Source: JAQBQB01 sp963846925 (GTDB taxonomy: Bacteria > Gemmatimonadota > Gemmatimonadetes > Gemmatimonadales > Gemmatimonadaceae). From it: DNA of 64,000 nt. A model generated the notes under the pieces. The model was not told the origin of the DNA. It ran no database searches and was given only the letters and a program-made list of their open reading frames with translations. The stretch lies in NCBI GenBank assembly GCA_963846925.1, contig CAWJXW010000014.1:186001-250000 (forward strand), written 5' to 3'. Below are positions 59,810 to 64,000 of this stretch, piece after piece; positions within the stretch are counted from its first letter, which is position 1, and the number at the start of each line of letters is the position of its first letter. Made by a program: the position numbers and the translations under genes.

Positions 59810-60658
59810 CTATTTCGTGCCCGCTCCCGCCGCCGCGGTCACCGCGATAATCGGAGCGCTCGTCGGCTGTGGCGCGCCGCCCGCCGCCTCCTCGGTCACC
59901 GCGACGGCGCTGAGCGAGTCGCGCGCGAGCGCGTAGGTCGCCCGCACGACTGCTTCGCCGCCCGCCGGGTCGAAGGTGCCGGCGCTGATCTTGGCGCCGG
60001 CCGCCGTCACGAGCCAAAGCTGATACGTGCGCCCGGGCTTCAGCACCGGCATGTCGTGCGCCACGAAAGTCCAGGTGTTTTTGGTCTTGTCCCAGAACAT
60101 CCGCGCGAATGGCGCGTTGGCCCCGCTCTTCGTCAGCGTCATCACCGCGACGTCGCGCCCGGTGATCGCGGCCAGCATGCTGTCGCGCACGAGCCCCGCG
60201 TGTTGCAAGGAGTCGGTCGTTCGCTGCGCGGCGGCGACGCGGGCGGCCTGGCTGCTCAGCGTGTCGCGCAGCCCCTGGCGATCGCGAACGATCCAGGCGA
60301 GCACCGCGGCGCTCACCACCAACATGATGCTCGCGGCCGCGGCGACCCACTCCGCGCGCCGCCACGCGAGTGAGCTGATGACGGCCGACCGGTCGCGGAT
60401 GTGCTCCTTTTCGACTTCGGCGCGCGCCATGAGGCGTGAACGAATCCGCTGCCGGCTTGCGCCGGCGGTTCCGATCGAAGGCGTCGCGGCGTATGCGAGC
60501 TGCGCCGTCGTGTTGCGAAGCGCCGTCAACTCCTCGCGGCACGGAATGCACGTCGACACGTGGGCGATCACCGCGTCGCGCTCGGCGCCGTCGAGCGCGT
60601 CGAGAGCCAGTGCGTCGAGCGCGGCGAAGGCTTCGTCGTGGTTCATCTCGCGGCTCAC
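59810..60658 (-). CDS. RskA-type anti-sigma factor
   Basis: A 282-residue membrane anti-sigma factor. N-terminal zinc-finger-like domain with AHVSTCIPCREELTALRNTT (HxxxCxxC), one helix around residue 110 (WVAAAASIMLVVSAAVLAWI), a coiled-coil, and a C-terminal RskA-type domain (NTWTFVAHDMPVLKPGRTYQ, LWLVTAAGAKISAGTFDPAG). I used the GTG at 60656-60658, which overlaps the sigma stop (GTGA); the ATG at 60646 is the alternative. It holds the coupled ECF factor until a signal, probably proteolysis, releases it. Confidence 0.88.
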   Translation of the reverse strand: MSREMNHDEAFAALDALALDALDGAERDAVIAHVSTCIPCREELTALRNTTAQLAYAATPSIGTAGASRQRIRSRLMARAEVEKEHIRDRSAVISSLAWRRAEWVAAAASIMLVVSAAVLAWIVRDRQGLRDTLSSQAARVAAAQRTTDSLQHAGLVRDSMLAAITGRDVAVMTLTKSGANAPFARMFWDKTKNTWTFVAHDMPVLKPGRTYQLWLVTAAGAKISAGTFDPAGGEAVVRATYALARDSLSAVAVTEEAAGGAPQPTSAPIIAVTAAAGAGTK

Positions 60659-61329
60659 GTGACCGCCTCGCGCAAAGGACTCAAGCGCTCGCGCAGCTTT
60701 TGAAGCGCGAGACGCATCCTCGTCTTGATCGTGCCGAGCGGCTGCCCGGTTTGCTCGGCGATCTCCGACTGGCTCAAACCACTGAAGTATCCCAGCTCGA
60801 GCGCTTCACGCTGCTCAGCCGGAAGATCGGCGAGCGCGGCGCGCACGATCCGACTTCGTTCGGCGTGTTCGGCGTCGGCCAACGGATCGCTCGGCGCGGC
60901 GGGCGTTGGGGCGGAGGTGTCGGCCTCGCTGGCTGTCGCGTCGACGAGCGGATCTTCGCGCAGGCGGCGACGGGAGCGCAGGCGGTCCAGCGCGCGGCTG
61001 CGCGCGATCGTGAGCAGCCACGTCTGCACCGAGCCGCGCTCGACCTCGAACCGCTCCGCCTGTCGCCACGCCTGCCAGAATGCTTCTTCCACGACGTCCT
61101 CCACGTCATCCGGCGACTCGAGCATTCGCGACACGACGCCGTGGACAACTGGGAACCACCGGTCGTAGAAGGTGCCCAGCGCGCGCTCGTCCTTCGAGCG
61201 CATGCGGCGCACCAACTCGGCGTCCACCGCGGCGCGTGCCGCAGTGGCGTCGCGCGCGGCAGCGTCGGTTGAGCTGGACGCGCTCGCCATCGCGGAAGGA
61301 TACGTCTCCGACTTGGGGGCCGGATTCAT
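60655..61329 (-). CDS. ECF RNA polymerase sigma factor (SigK-like)
   Basis: A 224-residue ECF factor. Region 2: SKDERALGTFYDRWFPVVHG, VVSRMLESPDDVEDVVEEAF, WQAWRQAERFEVERGSVQTW, LLTIARSRALDRLRSRRRLR. Region 4: RAALADLPAEQREALELGYF, SGLSQSEIAEQTGQPLGTIK, TRMRLALQKLRERL. An Ala/Glu-rich linker joins them. The partner is the coupled RskA-type anti-sigma factor, which fits the SigK/RskA pairing. Start may be ATG 61329 or the ATG 13 codons later. Confidence 0.93.
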   Translation of the reverse strand: MNPAPKSETYPSAMASASSSTDAAARDATAARAAVDAELVRRMRSKDERALGTFYDRWFPVVHGVVSRMLESPDDVEDVVEEAFWQAWRQAERFEVERGSVQTWLLTIARSRALDRLRSRRRLREDPLVDATASEADTSAPTPAAPSDPLADAEHAERSRIVRAALADLPAEQREALELGYFSGLSQSEIAEQTGQPLGTIKTRMRLALQKLRERLSPLREAVT

Positions 61330-61405
61330 TGCCGCGAATGTACCGGCGAAGCCAACCCCTCGCCATCTCAGGAGTTGCGGACGGGGGGCGCTAAATTGTG
61401 CTCAG

Positions 61406-62674
61406 GTGGCTCACGACCCGTATGCGGCGCTCCGCGTAGAGAATTATCGGCGGTTCATCGTCTCGACGTTGACGATGACCCTGTCGTCGCAGATCCAGGC
61501 GGTGGTCGTCGCGTGGCAGATCTACGACATCACGCGCGACCCGTTGTCGCTCGGCTTGATGGGATTGGCCGAAGCGCTGCCGTTCATCGGCATCGCGCTC
61601 TTCGCGGGACACGTCGCGGACCGCTTCAGCCGGCGCCGCATCTCGCTCTCCGCGCTCGGCGTGCTGGTCGCGTGCTCGGTGTCGCTCCTCGTGTTCAACC
61701 TCATTCCAGGTTTCCTCACCCGCCACGGCGCGGTGCCCTTCTACGCCGTGATCTTCGCGAGCGGCGTCGCGCGCAGCTTCCTGCAACCCGCCCGTCAGGC
61801 GCTCGGCGCGGAGATAATCGATCGAAAGCTCTACGCGAACGCCGTCGCGTGGCGCTCGTCGACCTGGCAGACGGCGGCCGTGGTCGGCCCGGCGCTTGGT
61901 GGCCTGATCTACGGCTTCTCCTCGCCGCGCGTCGCGTACATCGCCGACGCCGTGATGATGGTCGTCGCGCTGGTGGCGTTCTCGCGCATCGACTACGAGC
62001 ACCGTCCCATCCGCGACGTCACCGAGTCGATCGGCGAGAGTCTGGGGTCCGGGCTGAAGTTCGTGTTCAAGGAGTCGGTGCTGTTGTCGGCGCTGACGCT
62101 GGACCTTTTTTCGGTGCTGCTCGGCGGCGCCGAGGCACTGCTGCCGGTTTTCGCCGACCAGATTTTGCACGTCGGTCCGCAAGGGCTCGGACTGCTGCGC
62201 GCGGCGCCCGCCGCCGGCGCGGTCGTCGCGTCCGTCTTTCTCGCCCATCGGCCGCCCTTCAAGCGCGCCGGACGTACGCTGCTCTACGCCGTCGCCACGT
62301 TCGCGGTGTGCATCGTGGGATTCGGCCTGTCGCGCAGCTTCGGCCTGTCGCTCGCGCTTCTCGCGATCAGCGGCGTGGCGGACAACGTGAGCGTGCTCAT
62401 TCGGTCGACACTGCTCCAGGTTCTCACGCCGTCGGAGATGTTCGGCCGCGTGACGTCGGTGAACTCGATCTTCGTGGGGTCGTCGAACGAGCTCGGAGCC
62501 TTCGAGTCGGGCGTGGCGGCGAAGCTGCTCGGGACCGTGCCATCGGTCGTTTTGGGTGGGCTGGCCTCACTCGGGGTGGTCGTGACGATCGGTTTGTGGG
62601 TGCCGCGGTTGCGCAGGCTCGGGCGAATCGATGAGCTCACGCCGACGGGCGCGGGAGTGACCGCGGCGGCGTAG
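61406..62674 (+). CDS. MFS exporter, EntS-like
   Basis: A ~422-residue MFS protein of the enterobactin-exporter-like (MFS_3) group. From the GTG at 61406: VAHDPYAALRVENYRRFIVS, QAVVVAWQIYDITRDPLSLG, GLMGLAEALPFIGIALFAGH, motif A HVADRFSRRRISLSALGVLV, ARSFLQPARQALGAEIIDRK, NAVAWRSSTWQTAAVVGPAL and the second half with GLLRAAPAAGAVVASVFLAH and SVNSIFVGSSNELGAFESGV, which is typical of this group. The frame is open upstream, but the window before 61406 belongs to the divergent sigma gene. Substrate unknown. Confidence 0.9.
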   Translation: MAHDPYAALRVENYRRFIVSTLTMTLSSQIQAVVVAWQIYDITRDPLSLGLMGLAEALPFIGIALFAGHVADRFSRRRISLSALGVLVACSVSLLVFNLIPGFLTRHGAVPFYAVIFASGVARSFLQPARQALGAEIIDRKLYANAVAWRSSTWQTAAVVGPALGGLIYGFSSPRVAYIADAVMMVVALVAFSRIDYEHRPIRDVTESIGESLGSGLKFVFKESVLLSALTLDLFSVLLGGAEALLPVFADQILHVGPQGLGLLRAAPAAGAVVASVFLAHRPPFKRAGRTLLYAVATFAVCIVGFGLSRSFGLSLALLAISGVADNVSVLIRSTLLQVLTPSEMFGRVTSVNSIFVGSSNELGAFESGVAAKLLGTVPSVVLGGLASLGVVVTIGLWVPRLRRLGRIDELTPTGAGVTAAA

Positions 62675-62773
62675 CGCTGGGCGCGATGGCCAATGCAGGG
62701 CGGCGGAGCCGAGTGAGACGAATCGCCGCGTCGGTGCATGTATGAGGATGGTCCCTCGTCCGGGTCATCGAAC

Positions 62774-64000
62774 ATGCACAAGCCAGGATCTCGTCGCCGC
62801 CTCTCGACGAAACGCGTGGTCACGTTCGCCGCTTTGGCGATCATTTCGTCGTGTCAAAGTGCCCCCAACAAGGCAACGGCGCCTAAAGGGTCGCCAAAGA
62901 ACTGCTTGGCGGCCGCGCAGGGCTCCAGCCCATCCGACATTCAGATCGGCGTCAGTGCTACGGCGACCGTATCGGCGCAATACACGCCGCCCACGGGAGA
63001 TTGCGCTTCTATCGTCTACCTTGCGCCAACGTGGACCAGCGACAACTCGGCAATCGCGACGGTCACGGTCGAGACCTCCAGCGGCGCGACACAGACTGGA
63101 AAGGTGACCGGTGTGGCGGCGGGCACGGCACACGTGAGCGCGGGTCAGGGTCCGATGACGACGGTGACCGTTTCGTCGGTGATCGCCAAGACAATCACGG
63201 TATCGCCGGGCAACGCGACGATCCAAGTCGGTCAGACCGCGGACTTGACGGCGATCGTTCGCGACTCCGCTGGCAACATCGTTTCCGGTGCGCCGGTCGC
63301 GTGGCAGACCGCCAACGGGTCTATCGCGTCGATTCCACCGAACAGCACTGGAGCGACAGTCCATGTAACTGGAGTCGCTGCTGGAGGACCTGTTGCCGTC
63401 ACTGCCGCCTCGGGTGCCCTCTCGGGCGCGACGCAGGTCACCGTGACGGCGGCTGGAGGTGGAGCGCGCATGGCCTACGCGCTGGCCGACCAGCCAACTG
63501 TTGCCTCTTACACAGCGGCGGCCGACCGGTCGTTTAACTCGTCGGGCCAAACGATCAAGGTCGATCGCACCGACATCGGACTGTTCGCCGTGACCTTCAA
63601 TGGCTTGCAGACGCCGACGGGCCAGTCGGAGACGGTGCTCGTCACTCCGGTCGGCACCGGCACCGGACAGGTCGATTGCCGGCTGCGCCCCAATTGGACG
63701 AGCACCGCCTCGGCGCTCGTCGTGACCGTCGAGTGCTTGAACGGACCGCTTCGCCTCGACGCGCCGTTCTCGATCCTCGTCCTTGGAAGCAACGCCATTG
63801 CCGGTCGATTCGCCTTCACGCTGGCGGATCAACCGAGTGCGGCCCACTACACGCCCGCCGCGGCGACGACGTTCAACTCGACCAACCAGCCGGTCACGAT
63901 CACACACGGCAACGGCGTCGGTGTTTACGACACCGTGTTCTTCGGCGGACAGCAGCGCCCGTCGAACAACGACCGCGAAGCGCAGTTGGTCACTGTTGTC
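62774..64000 (+). CDS. Surface lipoprotein with Ig-like (Big_2) domains and an unnamed repeat (3' partial)
   Basis: An exported protein running off the window end, 409 residues seen. From the ATG at 62774: signal and lipobox RVVTFAALAIISSCQSAPNK. Then two bacterial Ig-like domains: the first around IQIGVSATATVSAQYTPPTG to VAAGTAHVSAGQGPMTTVTV, the second around KTITVSPGNATIQVGQTADL to SGALSGATQVTVTAAGG. From about residue 232 come at least two copies of a ~95-residue unit: MAYALADQPTVASYTAAADR with SFNSSGQTIKV, and FAFTLADQPSAAHYTPAAAT with TFNSTNQPVTITHGNGVGVY. No ribosome-binding site was judged; the start rests on the signal peptide. Likely an adhesin or envelope-displayed protein. Confidence 0.82.
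   Translation, partial: MHKPGSRRRLSTKRVVTFAALAIISSCQSAPNKATAPKGSPKNCLAAAQGSSPSDIQIGVSATATVSAQYTPPTGDCASIVYLAPTWTSDNSAIATVTVETSSGATQTGKVTGVAAGTAHVSAGQGPMTTVTVSSVIAKTITVSPGNATIQVGQTADLTAIVRDSAGNIVSGAPVAWQTANGSIASIPPNSTGATVHVTGVAAGGPVAVTAASGALSGATQVTVTAAGGGARMAYALADQPTVASYTAAADRSFNSSGQTIKVDRTDIGLFAVTFNGLQTPTGQSETVLVTPVGTGTGQVDCRLRPNWTSTASALVVTVECLNGPLRLDAPFSILVLGSNAIAGRFAFTLADQPSAAHYTPAAATTFNSTNQPVTITHGNGVGVYDTVFFGGQQRPSNNDREAQLVTVV

Overview
The window is a high-GC bacterial chromosome segment, most likely from Gemmatimonadota (Acidobacteriota is the main alternative). The suggestion comes from three large FtsX/MacB-type 'ADOP' permeases, two of them paired with PadR repressors, two ECF sigma/anti-sigma pairs, several Tat-exported enzymes and a divergent Gram-negative type II secretion operon. 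No phage, insertion sequence, CRISPR array or rRNA was found. The only RNA gene seen is one tRNA-Cys.

Layout. 1-4.9 kb: end of an ABC exporter (ATPase and permease), a PLP decarboxylase, and on the opposite strand msrA and a DedA protein. 4.9-12.0 kb: D-amino-acid transaminase, GNAT acetyltransferase, a secreted HEAT-repeat cyclophilin, a broken membrane glycosyltransferase, an alanine-glyoxylate type aminotransferase and a secreted D-aminoacylase. 12.0-15.5 kb: a translationally coupled histidine kinase/response regulator, a PEBP protein and a DUF2784 protein. 15.5-25.8 kb: one type II secretion operon on the minus strand, transcribed G-F-H-I-J-K/L-M-C-D-E, with K and L currently in one reading frame. 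26.1-34.4 kb: PadR plus ADOP, a metallophosphoesterase with a cupredoxin domain, an ECF sigma/anti-sigma pair, a small membrane protein, and a coupled Gfo/Idh oxidoreductase plus DUF1080 pair. 34.6-41.8 kb: an RND efflux cluster (MacA-like adaptor, TolC, AcrA-like adaptor, AcrB-like pump). 42-49.7 kb: two MFS transporters, secreted RidA, an L,D-transpeptidase, and an isochorismatase-like hydrolase coupled to a cNMP-sensing thioredoxin-reductase-like flavoprotein. 50-64 kb: a second ADOP, a POT peptide transporter, tRNA-Cys, PadR plus a third ADOP, a GH127-type glycosidase, a second ECF sigma/RskA-type pair, an MFS exporter and the start of a surface lipoprotein with Ig-like domains and an unnamed repeat.

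Translational coupling is common: stop and start codons overlap as ATGA, GTGA or TGATG at many junctions (gspG-to-E operon, kinase/regulator, PadR/ADOP, sigma/anti-sigma, flavoprotein/isochorismatase, oxidoreductase/DUF1080). These overlaps were used to choose starts.

Two features stand out. First, four intergenic copies of a ~75-bp inverted repeat built of tandem heptamers (GGTCTCN on one arm, its complement on the other) lie at gene ends or just before start codons. Second, the sequence is a mosaic of clean stretches and frame-broken stretches (1 to ~4.9 kb, ~8.1-8.75 kb, 34.6-41.8 kb, plus a few single breaks). Almost every break I could reconcile is repaired by removing one base, so insertion-type sequencing error is more likely than gene decay. 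One clean/noisy border near 8.1 kb looks like a false join.
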